A stretch of 34,683 bases of DNA. Source: Gammaproteobacteria bacterium (GTDB lineage: Bacteria; Pseudomonadota; Gammaproteobacteria; Pseudomonadales; Azotimanducaceae). Each line of letters starts with the position of its first letter. The first letter of the stretch is position 1. The stretch is from positions 1 to 34,683 of the forward strand of contig JABHYO010000003.1 in the NCBI GenBank assembly GCA_018656865.1, in the 5' to 3' direction. Positions 23,420 to 32,367 of the stretch are shown here, piece by piece. Position numbers and translations under genes: made by a program. The notes under the pieces are model-generated. The model searched no databases. It was not told where the DNA came from and saw only the letters and a list, made by a program, of their open reading frames with translations.

Positions 23420-24541
23420 ATGAGAGCAATCGGGGCAATTGTTATCGCAGTCGCCATCGCGGCTACGCTCTATGTTTTCGCTACAGGCAGTGAGCGTGGT
23501 GAAACACCGCCTGCCACTACACCAGCATCAGATGTCTTTACCCTACCCGATGAAATCGGCACCGGCTTTTATACGGACGATGAACGAAACAACATTGCGG
23601 TATTCGAGAGCGCCAGCCCCAGTGTCGTATTTGTCACCAATACACAACTCAGAAGACAGCGTTTCTCACTAAACGTACAGGAAATACCAAGAGGCAGCGG
23701 TACCGGATTCATCTGGGACGAGAGCGGACTGATTGTCACGAACTTCCACGTGGTTTACGGCGCCAGCAAGATCACGATCACGCTGCAGTCGAATCGAAGC
23801 TACGAAGCAGAAGTCGTCGGTAGTGCACCCGAGAAGGATATCGCCCTGCTAAAGATCAACGCACCCGATGAGGATCTAAAAGCCCTGCCACTTGGGGATT
23901 CGTCCTCATTGGCCGTCGGCAGAAAAGTACTAGCCATTGGCAATCCTTTTGCGCTGGACACAACACTGACTGTCGGCGTTGTTAGTGCTCTCGGTCGCGA
24001 AATAAAGTCTGTAAATGACAGAACCATTAAAAATGTTGTTCAAACTGACGCCGCCATCAATCCGGGAAATTCAGGTGGACCCCTGCTCGATTCTCAAGGT
24101 CGTTTGATTGGAGTCAATACAGCGATTTATTCTCCTTCCGGCGCCAGTGCGGGTATAGGTTTTGCCATACCGGTGAACGCAGTGAAAGTGATCGTTCCGC
24201 AACTGATACAACATGGCAAACTGTTTCGGCCAGTCATTGGCATCGAAACACTAACGGACTACTGGACCCGGCGACTTCGGGTAAAAGGCGTGGCCATCCT
24301 ATCGGTCCGCGACGGTATGCCGGCCGACGAAGCGGGAATGATCGGTGTCCGGGAAGACGGGCGAGGGAATATTCATCTCGGCGATGTCATCATCGCCATC
24401 AATGGCGAGACCGTCACCAACGAAGATTCCCTGCTATCACAGTTGGAACAGTTCGAGCCCGGTGACGTCGTTCAGGTCACAACTCTCAGAGATGATGAGA
24501 TCCAAAACTACGACTTGAAACTGGTAGCGCCTTCGGAGTAA
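23420..24541 (+). CDS. membrane-anchored HtrA/DegS-like serine protease with PDZ domain
   Basis: This 373-residue periplasmic protease has an N-terminal hydrophobic anchor (about 3-21), a trypsin-like domain with triad His110 (TNFHVV), Asp140 (EKDIALLK) and Ser218 (INPGNSGGPLL), and one PDZ domain (about 270-370). A single PDZ plus anchor resembles DegS, the protease that cuts anti-sigma factor RseA, and similar HtrA paralogues. The loop sequences do not let me decide between DegS and a general protease, and no rse genes are present. It follows the TolC-family gene by 4 bp and is followed by a small TerB-like gene after 3 bp, so these are probably one envelope-related transcript. Confidence 0.92.
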   Translation: MRAIGAIVIAVAIAATLYVFATGSERGETPPATTPASDVFTLPDEIGTGFYTDDERNNIAVFESASPSVVFVTNTQLRRQRFSLNVQEIPRGSGTGFIWDESGLIVTNFHVVYGASKITITLQSNRSYEAEVVGSAPEKDIALLKINAPDEDLKALPLGDSSSLAVGRKVLAIGNPFALDTTLTVGVVSALGREIKSVNDRTIKNVVQTDAAINPGNSGGPLLDSQGRLIGVNTAIYSPSGASAGIGFAIPVNAVKVIVPQLIQHGKLFRPVIGIETLTDYWTRRLRVKGVAILSVRDGMPADEAGMIGVREDGRGNIHLGDVIIAINGETVTNEDSLLSQLEQFEPGDVVQVTTLRDDEIQNYDLKLVAPSE

Positions 24542-24544
24542 GTC

Positions 24545-24934
24545 ATGTTTCTACATGAACTGAACGAACAACAAAAAGAGGCATTTATCTGTCTCGCGCA
24601 TAATATTGTTGTTTCGGATGGTGTCCTCAATCCCAGTGAAAAGGTGATGATGGATCAACTGCGCCGGGAAATCGGACTCCGCGACGATTTCGAGCCACGC
24701 TATATTCCCATTGAAGGCGTCGAGAACACCTTTGATACACAAAGGGCAAAAGTTGCCGTCATCATAGCGCTCATTCGGCTGGGCTATGCAGATGGCGCCT
24801 TTGAGATTGAAGAACAGTTTTTGCTAAAGGAAATCTGTCAGCGGTTCGAGATCACCGTACAACAATTCTCCATCATCGAAAACTGGGTACGGAGACTGAT
24901 CGCCCTGGAGAAAGAAGCCAGGTCATTCATGTAG
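24545..24934 (+). CDS. TerB-like small helical protein
   Basis: This 129-residue, probably all-helical acidic protein resembles the TerB-like domain: ICLAHNIVVSDGVLNPSEKVMMDQL and IALIRLGYADGAFEIEEQFLLKEIC form the two repeated metal-binding-type segments (acidic residues in SDGVLN and ADGAFE). TerB-like proteins occur in tellurite resistance and stress clusters, but the domain also appears singly with unknown role, as here. It lacks a signal peptide. It lies 3 bp after the protease gene with GGAG just upstream and is followed closely by a lipoprotein gene. Confidence 0.7.
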   Translation: MFLHELNEQQKEAFICLAHNIVVSDGVLNPSEKVMMDQLRREIGLRDDFEPRYIPIEGVENTFDTQRAKVAVIIALIRLGYADGAFEIEEQFLLKEICQRFEITVQQFSIIENWVRRLIALEKEARSFM

Positions 24935-24943
24935 GTGACTCCC

Positions 24944-25537
24944 ATGATTATCCGTCTTCTACCTATCTTTCTCTTCCTGTTAAACGCCTGCAGCTCTGTC
25001 CCGGCTCCGGAGACAAGCTCAGATGAACGCCTTCTGGTAACGGTAACCAACGAGTGGGAACAGGTTTTTCAGATGAATAGCGGTAGTACGCGCCTGACCG
25101 ATTTCGTTCTCAAAGGCGAGACTGCCGACAACTGGACGACAAAACTGGCCTTCGAATCTTACAGAATCCAGGACATCGTCGGCGATCCAATTGATTTGTT
25201 ACTTTCGGAAGCGAAAACGGATGAAAGCCGTTGCAGTTTCGTCCAGCATTTCAACATTAGCTCTGGCTATGAAAACCGCTATGAGACCAGTGTCCGTTTG
25301 TTTCTTTGCGGCGAAAACGCCTTTTCCACCAGTGGTGAAGTCAAACTGGTCAAAGCCATTCGAGGCAACGATTATCTCTATTCCATCCGGCTTATTCGTC
25401 GCGTCGAACCCTTCGATTTGGGTCAGCAAAATTTCACCGATCAGCAGATGGCAATCTGGTCTGCCTACCTCGGCAGGATAACTCTGTGCGACGAATCTAC
25501 TGAACATCCCTGCCCCGAGCCCACAAACAAAAACTGA
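24944..25537 (+). CDS. predicted lipoprotein of unknown function
   Basis: This 197-residue protein begins with a lipoprotein signal (MIIRLLPIFLFLLNAC, lipobox LNAC), followed by SSVPAPETSS. The mature part is about 180 residues with alternating hydrophobic strands, three more cysteines (CSFVQHF, FLCGEN and two near the end, CDESTEHPC) that could form disulfides, and no family I recognise. I prefer ATG 24944, with AGGTGA 5 bases upstream, over the in-frame GTG 24935. The signal and the neighbouring HtrA and TolC genes place it in the envelope. It could be an outer-membrane lipoprotein with an accessory role, but the sequence gives no proof. Confidence 0.75.
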   Translation: MIIRLLPIFLFLLNACSSVPAPETSSDERLLVTVTNEWEQVFQMNSGSTRLTDFVLKGETADNWTTKLAFESYRIQDIVGDPIDLLLSEAKTDESRCSFVQHFNISSGYENRYETSVRLFLCGENAFSTSGEVKLVKAIRGNDYLYSIRLIRRVEPFDLGQQNFTDQQMAIWSAYLGRITLCDESTEHPCPEPTNKN

Positions 25538-25581
25538 CTTTACGCACGTATCGTTGCGGTAACTTACCTCATCATGGAGGT

Positions 25582-26286
25582 ATGGGCAGTCTCTCCTTTA
25601 CTCTCTTACCTGGCTGTTGCGTCCTGTGCAGCGCCTGGACACATCGTGAGTTGGACCTCTGTATTGCCTGCGAACAGGATCTGCCCTGGATAACCGAAGC
25701 TTGCTGTTACTGCGCTCTACCCCTCTCAGATTCCCGGGATATCTGCTCCAGATGTATGCAACAGGCGCCGGACTACAGCGCGGCGCTCTGTCCTTTCGAA
25801 TACAGATTCCCGGTCGACGTCATGATTCAGAGATTTAAAGAATCAAACCATCTCGCTTCGGGTCGAGTGCTTGCAACATTGCTGGCAAAACAACTTTGCG
25901 AAACGCTCACGCAACTCTGCCAGGATAAAACCATGATAGTACCGGTACCGCTTCACCCATCGACGCAGCGCCGTCGTGGATTTAATCAATCGCTAGTCAT
26001 CGCCCGGGAAATCTCACGATCTTTCGCAACACCCATCGTCGAGAGCTGCCTCTGGCGAACTAAACAGACCATCGATCAGAAAAGCCTGAATCTGGTCGAC
26101 AGGCGTAAGAACCTCGCCGGTGTTTTCACGGCTACAAAGGATGTTCATCGTCAACGCATCCTGTTGGTTGACGACGTCATCACGACCACGGCGACGATCA
26201 CCGAGATCAGCCAAACACTACTCGCCGCCGGAGCCGAAGACGTCGTTGTGCTTGCCCTGGCGCGAACACCATCACACTACGCCTGA
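25582..26286 (+). CDS. comF: ComF family phosphoribosyltransferase-like protein
   Basis: This 234-residue protein combines an N-terminal double zinc-ribbon-like region with CxxC pairs (CCVLC, CIAC, CCYC, CSRC within about residues 12-56) and a C-terminal phosphoribosyltransferase fold ending in the PRPP-loop motif ILLVDDVITTTATI. RRRGFNQS is also typical. ComF proteins act in DNA uptake during competence, through a mechanism not fully known; family members in non-competent bacteria often have the same name only. The apparent SD, GGAGG, ends one base before the ATG, which is too close, so the start may be imperfect or another signal is used. It precedes nudC by 50 bp. Confidence 0.87.
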   Translation: MGSLSFTLLPGCCVLCSAWTHRELDLCIACEQDLPWITEACCYCALPLSDSRDICSRCMQQAPDYSAALCPFEYRFPVDVMIQRFKESNHLASGRVLATLLAKQLCETLTQLCQDKTMIVPVPLHPSTQRRRGFNQSLVIAREISRSFATPIVESCLWRTKQTIDQKSLNLVDRRKNLAGVFTATKDVHRQRILLVDDVITTTATITEISQTLLAAGAEDVVVLALARTPSHYA

Positions 26287-26336
26287 CGCAGGATGGCAGA
26301 AATGATAAAGTCGCGCTTTTCTTCCTTATCGAATCT

Positions 26337-27176
26337 ATGGACTGGGAATACGCAAATATCGTCGAGGACTTCCAATCGGGTGTAGCGGCACCCGATTCCC
26401 ACGACAACAGTTATCACATCGTCATATCAGATGGTGAAATTCTCTGCATCGATGGTCAGTATCCCTGGCGGCCCCTGAATCAGGATGAGTGGCGCTGGTG
26501 CGGACTTGAGCCCCTGTCATCGCACTACCTCGGTCGAATTGGCGATGCGCCGATATTTGCCGAAGAAGTCGACCCGGATGCCGAAGAGCCCGATGGCTAT
26601 GAGTTTGAGACCCTGTGGGGATTTCTGACAACGGTCGACCAACCGGTTTTCGACCTGATCGGTCGTGCCAAGCAACTGGTTGACTGGCACCAACATCACC
26701 ACTTCTGTGGTGCCTGCGGCGGAGTCACCTCAACGGAGCCAACGGATCGCTCACGTAAATGTGAAAGCTGTGACCTCTCCTTTTACCCCCGGCTGGCGCC
26801 TTCCATCATCGTCCTGGTTTACCGAGGCGAAGAGCTGTTGCTGGCGAAAAATGCCAATACTCAGGCTGACTTCTATTCGACGCTGGCCGGATTCGTCGAA
26901 CCGGGTGAATCCATCGAAGAAACAGTACATCGTGAAGTCTTCGAAGAGGTCGGCGTCAAAATCAAGAACCTGAAATACTTCAACAGTCAGTCCTGGCCAT
27001 TCCCCAATTCACTGATGCTTGGCTTCTTCGCCGAGTACGACAGTGGTGAAATCAATATCCAGGAGGAGGAAATCGCCGACGCCCAGTGGTTCCACTACAA
27101 AGATCTACCGAACAATCCTGCCATGATGTCCATCTCCGGGTGGCTGATCGATGATCATATCAAGCGTATGGGCTAA
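26337..27176 (+). CDS. nudC: NADH pyrophosphatase / NAD-capped RNA decapping hydrolase
   Basis: It hydrolyses NAD(H) to NMN(H) and AMP and removes NAD caps from RNA. The 279-residue protein has an N-terminal domain, a zinc ribbon (CGACGG ... CESC, about residues 124-144), and a Nudix box of the family form GFVEPGESIEETVHREVFEEVG. The NudC-specific motif downstream reads SQSWPFPNSLM, where the usual form is SQPWPFPxSLM, a single Pro-to-Ser change. The gene overlaps modA by 26 bp and follows comF. Confidence 0.93.
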   Translation: MDWEYANIVEDFQSGVAAPDSHDNSYHIVISDGEILCIDGQYPWRPLNQDEWRWCGLEPLSSHYLGRIGDAPIFAEEVDPDAEEPDGYEFETLWGFLTTVDQPVFDLIGRAKQLVDWHQHHHFCGACGGVTSTEPTDRSRKCESCDLSFYPRLAPSIIVLVYRGEELLLAKNANTQADFYSTLAGFVEPGESIEETVHREVFEEVGVKIKNLKYFNSQSWPFPNSLMLGFFAEYDSGEINIQEEEIADAQWFHYKDLPNNPAMMSISGWLIDDHIKRMG

Positions 27177-27900
27177 CGCCGTCAGGTTATGCACGCGGCT
27201 TATCCTGTGTCTATTTCTGACCAGCACAGTCTCGGCGGGCGAACCGTTGAGGATTGCTGTCGCCGCCAACTTCAAGCCAGTGCTTGAACAATTGGTGGCT
27301 GCCTATGATGACGATGCCGACATCACCCTCAGCCCGGGTTCGACCGGGGCTCTTTACGCGCAAATTCAAAATGGTGCGCCTTTCGACATCTTTTTTGCGG
27401 CCGACAAACAACGTCCAGAACGACTCGACAGCGCCAGATTCAGCCGTAAACGGCAAACCTATGCCTTCGGCCGGCTGGCCTTCTGGCAACCGATGAATCA
27501 GGCAACCAACACATCCAGCCTGACCAGCTACCGCTCAAGTATCGCCATCGCAAACCCAAGACATGCACCCTACGGAATCGCCGCAACAGAGGTTTTGACG
27601 CATCTCGGCATCAAGGATCTCCGACTCATCAATGGTTCCAATATCGCACAGACCTATACCTTTGTTCACACCGGCAATGTCCCGGCCGGATTGGTCGCGC
27701 TGTCACAACTGATCATGACCGGTGAGAAAAAAGAGACCTACTGGATTATTCCTGACGACTACCACAATGCCATCGAACAGCAGCTGGTCATTCTCGAGAC
27801 AGCCGACAAAAGGGCAGAGCAATTCGTCGCCTTCCTCGATACCACAAGGGCACGATCAATCATGATTGATGCCGGATACAGACTACCGGAGCCTCGCTGA
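27151..27900 (+). CDS. modA: molybdate ABC transporter periplasmic binding protein
   Basis: This 249-residue protein binds molybdate (and tungstate) in the periplasm and hands it to ModBC. A signal peptide covers about residues 1-29, ending VSA-GEP, before IAVAANFKPVLEQLVAAYDDD. The oxyanion-pocket signatures STGALYAQI and GAPFDIFFAAD are clear. The start overlaps the end of nudC by 26 bp; no better in-frame ATG is present. It is followed by modB with a 1-bp overlap (TGATG), so modABC are one translationally coupled operon. ModE sites were not evident upstream within nudC. Confidence 0.93.
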   Translation: MIISSVWANAVRLCTRLILCLFLTSTVSAGEPLRIAVAANFKPVLEQLVAAYDDDADITLSPGSTGALYAQIQNGAPFDIFFAADKQRPERLDSARFSRKRQTYAFGRLAFWQPMNQATNTSSLTSYRSSIAIANPRHAPYGIAATEVLTHLGIKDLRLINGSNIAQTYTFVHTGNVPAGLVALSQLIMTGEKKETYWIIPDDYHNAIEQQLVILETADKRAEQFVAFLDTTRARSIMIDAGYRLPEPR

Positions 27901-28589
27901 TGGACCCGGATATCGTCTCACTCTGGATTACGCTGAGGCTGGCCTTTGTTACAACGCTGGTGCTAATCATTGTCGGTACACCACTTGCCTGGTGGCTGTC
28001 ACAAAGCAAAGGCTTCACGCGCAATATCGTAGAACCGCTCGTTGCACTGCCTATTGTCCTACCGCCGACGGTTGTCGGCTTCTACCTGCTGATCGTGTTC
28101 TCGCCCACAAGCCTGCCCGGTCAGGTCTGGCAATCGGTAACCGGCTCAACTCTGGCATTTTCGTTCCCGGGACTCGTTGTCGGTTCTATCATTTACTCAC
28201 TGCCTTTTTATGTTCAGCCACTACAGGTGGCTTTCAGCAATCTCAGGCGGGAACTGATCGAAGCTGCAGCAACCCTTGGTGCCGGACCCATGGATCGCTT
28301 CTTCAACCTGATCGTGCCGCTCTGCCGACGTGGTTTCATCATTGCCATCTGCCTGTCGTTTGCGCATACCGTCGGAGAGTTTGGCATCGTCCTCATGATC
28401 GGGGGTAACCTGCCTGATGAAACCCGAGTACTGTCTATCGCCCTTTTTGATCATGTCGAGGCGCTGGACTACGATCGAGCCCATGTTATCGCCTCGGGCC
28501 TGTTGATCTTCTCCTTTGTTCTGCTTTTCACGCTTTATAGCCTGGATCGACAATGGCAGAAGACACCTGTTGGGGAGCGGTCATCATGA
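27900..28589 (+). CDS. modB: molybdate ABC transporter permease
   Basis: This 229-residue inner-membrane permease has about five to six helices and the BPD permease signature, here EAAATLGAGPMDRFFNLIVPL with the coupling-helix EAA loop. The N-terminal PIVLPPTVVGFYLL is typical of ModB. Its ATG shares one base with the modA stop and its stop overlaps the modC start by 4 bp. Confidence 0.94.
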   Translation: MDPDIVSLWITLRLAFVTTLVLIIVGTPLAWWLSQSKGFTRNIVEPLVALPIVLPPTVVGFYLLIVFSPTSLPGQVWQSVTGSTLAFSFPGLVVGSIIYSLPFYVQPLQVAFSNLRRELIEAAATLGAGPMDRFFNLIVPLCRRGFIIAICLSFAHTVGEFGIVLMIGGNLPDETRVLSIALFDHVEALDYDRAHVIASGLLIFSFVLLFTLYSLDRQWQKTPVGERSS

Positions 28590-29662
28590 GCCTCGAACTC
28601 CGTGTCGCGCTGGAACGAGATAGCGGCTTTGAAGTCAACGTCGATATCACCATTGCAACCGATCGCGTCACTGCCCTGTTCGGCTCTTCAGGATCAGGCA
28701 AATCCACTCTGCTACGTCTCATTACCGGGTTGGAGCGTGCAGACAATGTCGTGGTCCGATTCAACGGCGAGACCTGGCAGGATGAAAACAACTTCGTACC
28801 GCCGCACCAGCGATGCACTGGTTATGTGTTCCAGCATCTGAACCTCTTCCCTCACCTGACTGCAGCCGGGAATCTCGAGTTCGCGGAAAAAAGACGACAC
28901 AAAAATAGTAGCCTGAGTCGACAGGACGTCGTCGAGATGCTCGACATCGCGAACCTGCTTCAGAAGCGACCGGACCAGCTTTCTGGTGGCGAACAACAAC
29001 GGGTCGCCATCGCAAGAGCCCTGCTCAGTAACCCCAGATTGCTGATCATGGACGAACCGCTTGGCTCTATCGACACGGCCGCGAGAACCCGAATCCTGCC
29101 TTACCTGCAACGACTGCACGATACCCTGAAGATACCCGTGATTTATGTCAGCCATGCCCTGGATGAGGTATTAGAGTTCGCTGATACGGTTATCAGCATC
29201 GAGTCGGGCAAGGTCATTAGCGAGGCGCCGATCTTCGATTTTGCGATCGACGGTCCGGGCGCTGAGCAACCCACAAGCGCGGCCATTATCCGCTGTGTAG
29301 TAGAAAGCCAGGACCACGACCATGCCCTCGCCACGGTTTCTTTCGAGGGTCAGACCATGTATCTAGCGGCCGAACATTACCGACCAGGTGATATGATCCG
29401 CATTAAGATACCAGCAAGAGACGTCAGCCTGACTCGGGAAAAACCAAGATCCAGCAGTATCCTCAACATACTTGAGTCAACTATTGCCGAAATCAACGAC
29501 CCCGGCCTTGGACCCACGGCGGTGGTCAAGGTCGCCTGTGGTGAACAGCGCCTGCTCGCCAGAATCACTCGAAAGTCGCTTATCGAACTTAACCTGAAAC
29601 CAGGAGATATTGTCTTCACCCAGATCAAGGGTGTGGCATTGATCACTGACCATGAACGCTGA
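28586..29662 (+). CDS. modC: molybdate ABC transporter ATP-binding protein
   Basis: This 358-residue ATPase powers ModB. Walker [10 protein letters not shown], the signature [15 protein letters not shown], Walker B LLIMDEP and the H-loop SHALDE are all present. A C-terminal TOBE/Mop-like domain (about residues 260-355) is kept, as expected for ModC, where it binds molybdate for feedback. I chose ATG 28586, which overlaps the modB stop by 4 bp (ATGA), rather than the in-frame ATG 28553 eleven codons earlier that would begin inside modB. It ends 11 bp into srkA. Confidence 0.94.
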   Translation: MSLELRVALERDSGFEVNVDITIATDRVTALFGSSGSGKSTLLRLITGLERADNVVVRFNGETWQDENNFVPPHQRCTGYVFQHLNLFPHLTAAGNLEFAEKRRHKNSSLSRQDVVEMLDIANLLQKRPDQLSGGEQQRVAIARALLSNPRLLIMDEPLGSIDTAARTRILPYLQRLHDTLKIPVIYVSHALDEVLEFADTVISIESGKVISEAPIFDFAIDGPGAEQPTSAAIIRCVVESQDHDHALATVSFEGQTMYLAAEHYRPGDMIRIKIPARDVSLTREKPRSSSILNILESTIAEINDPGLGPTAVVKVACGEQRLLARITRKSLIELNLKPGDIVFTQIKGVALITDHER

Positions 29663-30638
29663 TCACCCGTATTCAATACTGACACCAGATTTCATTATCG
29701 ACGCCATTGAAGCCGCCGGTTACTTTTGTGATGCACGTATTCTGGAATTGAACAGCTACGAGAACCGCGTCTACCAGATCGGCATCGAGGATAGCGAACC
29801 ACTGGTCGCCAAGATCTATCGGCCCGGACGCTGGACATTGGATCAGATTCTTGAAGAGCATTCGTTCACTCACGAGCTTGCCGACCACGACCTGTCTGTT
29901 GTGGCACCTCTCAGGAACGAAAACGGTGACACCTGTTATCAGTACGATAAATTCTACATTGCGCTATTCCCCAGAAGGGGCGGTCGCGCACCTGCGGTCG
30001 ACGATCTCAACTGCCTTGAAGTCCTGGGCAGGTTTATTGCCCGTCTACACAACGTCGGTTCTGCGGCTAAGTTTAAGTACCGCCCTGATATCACACCGGC
30101 AGACTACGGCACAGCATCGCGCAGCTGGCTGCTGGAGAACAATTTTATCCCCGCAGAACTAGTCGATGCCTATAGCTCTGTATCCGAAAACCTGCTTCGT
30201 ATGATTGAGGACAAGTTTGCGGCATTTCACGGGCAACAACTGCGCCTGCATGCCGACTGCCATATGGGCAATGTCCTCTGGAGGGACGAGCAACCCCATT
30301 TCGTTGATTTCGATGACGCCAGAACCGGACCTGCCATCCAGGATCTGTGGATGCTGCTTTCCGGCGATGAAACATCCCAGGCTATTCAGATGAAACACAT
30401 TCTCATGGGATATCGGGATTTCAGAGACTTTGACCCCAGTGAGCTACAGCTTATCGAACCCCTGCGAACCCTGCGCATGATGTATCACGCTGCCTGGATT
30501 GCCAGACGCTGGGATGACCCGGCATTCCCAAGAGCCTTCCCCTTTTTCAACACGCAGAAATACTGGTCTGAGCACATTCTTGAATTAAGAGAACAGTGGG
30601 CAGCCATCGAAGCACCCGCACTCGCCCTTATTGGTTGA
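29652..30638 (+). CDS. srkA: stress response kinase A (YihE-like protein kinase)
   Basis: This 328-residue aminoglycoside-phosphotransferase-fold kinase matches SrkA/YihE, which phosphorylates Ser/Thr and protects cells during envelope and oxidative stress (MazEF-linked in E. coli). Visible features are the opening SYENRVYQIGIED, the nucleotide-site Lys in VAKIYRPGRWT, the catalytic loop LRLHADCHMGNVLW and the metal-binding FVDFDDARTGP. Full length. It overlaps modC by 11 bp on the 5' side and runs tail-to-tail into the acyltransferase gene by 11 bp on the 3' side. No dsbA, its E. coli neighbour, is present. Confidence 0.92.
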   Translation: MNADHPYSILTPDFIIDAIEAAGYFCDARILELNSYENRVYQIGIEDSEPLVAKIYRPGRWTLDQILEEHSFTHELADHDLSVVAPLRNENGDTCYQYDKFYIALFPRRGGRAPAVDDLNCLEVLGRFIARLHNVGSAAKFKYRPDITPADYGTASRSWLLENNFIPAELVDAYSSVSENLLRMIEDKFAAFHGQQLRLHADCHMGNVLWRDEQPHFVDFDDARTGPAIQDLWMLLSGDETSQAIQMKHILMGYRDFRDFDPSELQLIEPLRTLRMMYHAAWIARRWDDPAFPRAFPFFNTQKYWSEHILELREQWAAIEAPALALIG

Positions 30639-31761
30639 GTACCCGCTTCCGGTTAAGTACCGGATTAGCGTATGCCTTTAACCAGTAGCGACGATAAGCC
30701 GGGGGACACTGCTTTAGCCGGTTGGTCAGCGCCAGCGCTTCTTTCTTGCTGATTTCAAAGTTGGAGTCCGCCAAGAGTTCACGATACTCGGGTTCATTGA
30801 GTTTTGAGACCGCCCAGTAGTTGACGGGGAAGAGCTCCAGGTTTGAGATAATCTCTCTGTCTATCTCTGCCGCTACCTGTTCCGGTGTTTCGTACTCACT
30901 CTTCAGTTCCTTCCCGAGTCTAAAAATCACCCGTCCCTTCTGACCGCCCAGACCTCGAACCAGGGACATCAGATCCTCCCCGGGCGGCTTTTCGTAACCT
31001 CCCTCAAGGTCGATTTTGCCAAGCTCCGTTGCCTTCAATACGTCACAGGGGTCGAATTCATAGCTAATCGAAAGCGGCACGATGCGCAGTTTATGTACGG
31101 TTTCTGTCAGTGGCTTTTTCCTGTCCGAGAGGACAAGCATTTTGACAACCGCAGGGTCAGTCACATCAAAGCCATCTTTCGATCGACCTTCGCTCTGGGC
31201 AATCCAGATAGAGTGACCGTCATCAAGTGAGTGCCGAATAAACTGAGAGGACTGCATAAGAGCGGCATAAACCTTGCGGGGTCCTCCCGCAGATCTCTTG
31301 ATGAAAAACCCCTTGTTAAGGCGCATCAGGGAGGTCGCAAATTCCCTTTGCACCAGGTTATCACCTATCGCGATGCGCACGGTCTCTAACCCGCTTAAAT
31401 AAAGGGCGTAGTCCAGTAACATCGAATCCCCGGCGATATCTCGATGATTGCTGACAAAAAGATAAGCCTCATTGGGTTTCAGCTTCTCAAACCCCTCGTA
31501 AACGAACTTGGTTGTGCCGTCACGAACCAGTTTACGTGCATAGTTGGCGATAACGTTCTGGAATCCCCGGATGTCGGAAACCCCCCGAATCTTGCGCTGC
31601 AAAAAAAAGGAGATCAGGCTGCCTACGGGAAACAGCTTCGACAATCGAGGTGCCAACCAGGTCGCCAGAAACCCTGTCAATTCAGGATCTCGAACGAGTT
31701 GATTCAGGACATCGCTGACCTCATCGTCGTGATAAGGCCTGATATCCTCGAAGTCACTCAT
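30628..31761 (-). CDS. PlsC-like glycerolipid acyltransferase
   Basis: This 377-residue protein belongs to the PlsC-type acyltransferase superfamily, which transfers acyl groups to glycerol phosphates or other lipid acceptors. The active-site motif reads SNHRDIAGDS. The His-to-Asp spacing is His-x5-Asp, not the usual His-x4-Asp, but I recall a group of NHRDIxxD acyltransferases, so this may be a variant rather than an inactive enzyme. WIAQSEGRSKDG is the glycerophosphate-binding motif, and IVPLSISYE is the later P-block. No classical transmembrane helices stand out except SLISFFLQ near residue 50. The 3' end overlaps srkA by 11 bp. It is transcribed divergently from the GNAT gene. Confidence 0.82.
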   Translation of the reverse strand: MSDFEDIRPYHDDEVSDVLNQLVRDPELTGFLATWLAPRLSKLFPVGSLISFFLQRKIRGVSDIRGFQNVIANYARKLVRDGTTKFVYEGFEKLKPNEAYLFVSNHRDIAGDSMLLDYALYLSGLETVRIAIGDNLVQREFATSLMRLNKGFFIKRSAGGPRKVYAALMQSSQFIRHSLDDGHSIWIAQSEGRSKDGFDVTDPAVVKMLVLSDRKKPLTETVHKLRIVPLSISYEFDPCDVLKATELGKIDLEGGYEKPPGEDLMSLVRGLGGQKGRVIFRLGKELKSEYETPEQVAAEIDREIISNLELFPVNYWAVSKLNEPEYRELLADSNFEISKKEALALTNRLKQCPPAYRRYWLKAYANPVLNRKRVLNQ

Positions 31762-31860
31762 GTGTAAAACCAGTCTGAGGATAAACAGCCGCCATTATCC
31801 AATGTTTTTTTTTGAAACGCATGCCGTAATATTGATTTAGGCTGGATCGGCAAATTATCA

Positions 31861-32367
31861 ATGAATAAAGACCTTGTCATCAGAAATGCAGTTCTGGGTG
31901 ATGCAGAGCCCCTTGCCGCTATCTACAACTACTACGTCGAAAACACGCATATCACTTTTGATCTTGATGCAGTATCAATCGAAGACCGCCGCGAATGGCT
32001 CATCCAATACAATCAAAACCTGCCACACAGGTTGCTCGTCGCTGAAGAAAACGGCAATGTGATTGGCTACGCCTCAAGCAGTCGCTTTCGTCCGAAGCCC
32101 GCTTATCATCGTTCTGTCGAAACAACGATCTACCTGGATCCGGGCCACCAGGGCAAGGGCTACGGCCGGATGCTCTATGATCATCTTCTGAATGAACTTG
32201 CCAAAACCAACGTCAATCGCTGCTACGGGATCATCGCCCTGCCAAATGACGCCAGCGTCGTCCTGCACAGGCACCTGGGATTTACCGAAGTGGGTCATCT
32301 AACGGAAGTCGGCTTCAAGTTTGAAAAGTACTGGGATACGCTTTGGATGGAGAAGGTCATGCCATGA
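31861..32367 (+). CDS. GNAT N-acetyltransferase, phosphinothricin acetyltransferase-like
   Basis: This 168-residue enzyme has the GNAT acetyl-CoA loop PGHQGKGYGRMLYDHLL and the typical Pat-type opening IRNAVLGDAEPLAAIYNYYVENTHITFD and end CYGIIALPNDASVVLHRHLGF. Relatives acetylate L-phosphinothricin, methionine sulfone or similar amino acids; the native substrate here is unknown. No good Shine-Dalgarno is visible before the ATG. The 3' end overlaps the TSUP permease gene tail-to-tail by 11 bp. Confidence 0.87.
   Translation: MNKDLVIRNAVLGDAEPLAAIYNYYVENTHITFDLDAVSIEDRREWLIQYNQNLPHRLLVAEENGNVIGYASSSRFRPKPAYHRSVETTIYLDPGHQGKGYGRMLYDHLLNELAKTNVNRCYGIIALPNDASVVLHRHLGFTEVGHLTEVGFKFEKYWDTLWMEKVMP

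Noticed and set aside
27335-27360. tRNA T-arm-like GGTTCGACC sequence
   Set aside because: It lies inside modA in a conserved protein motif, with no acceptor, D or anticodon stems around it.
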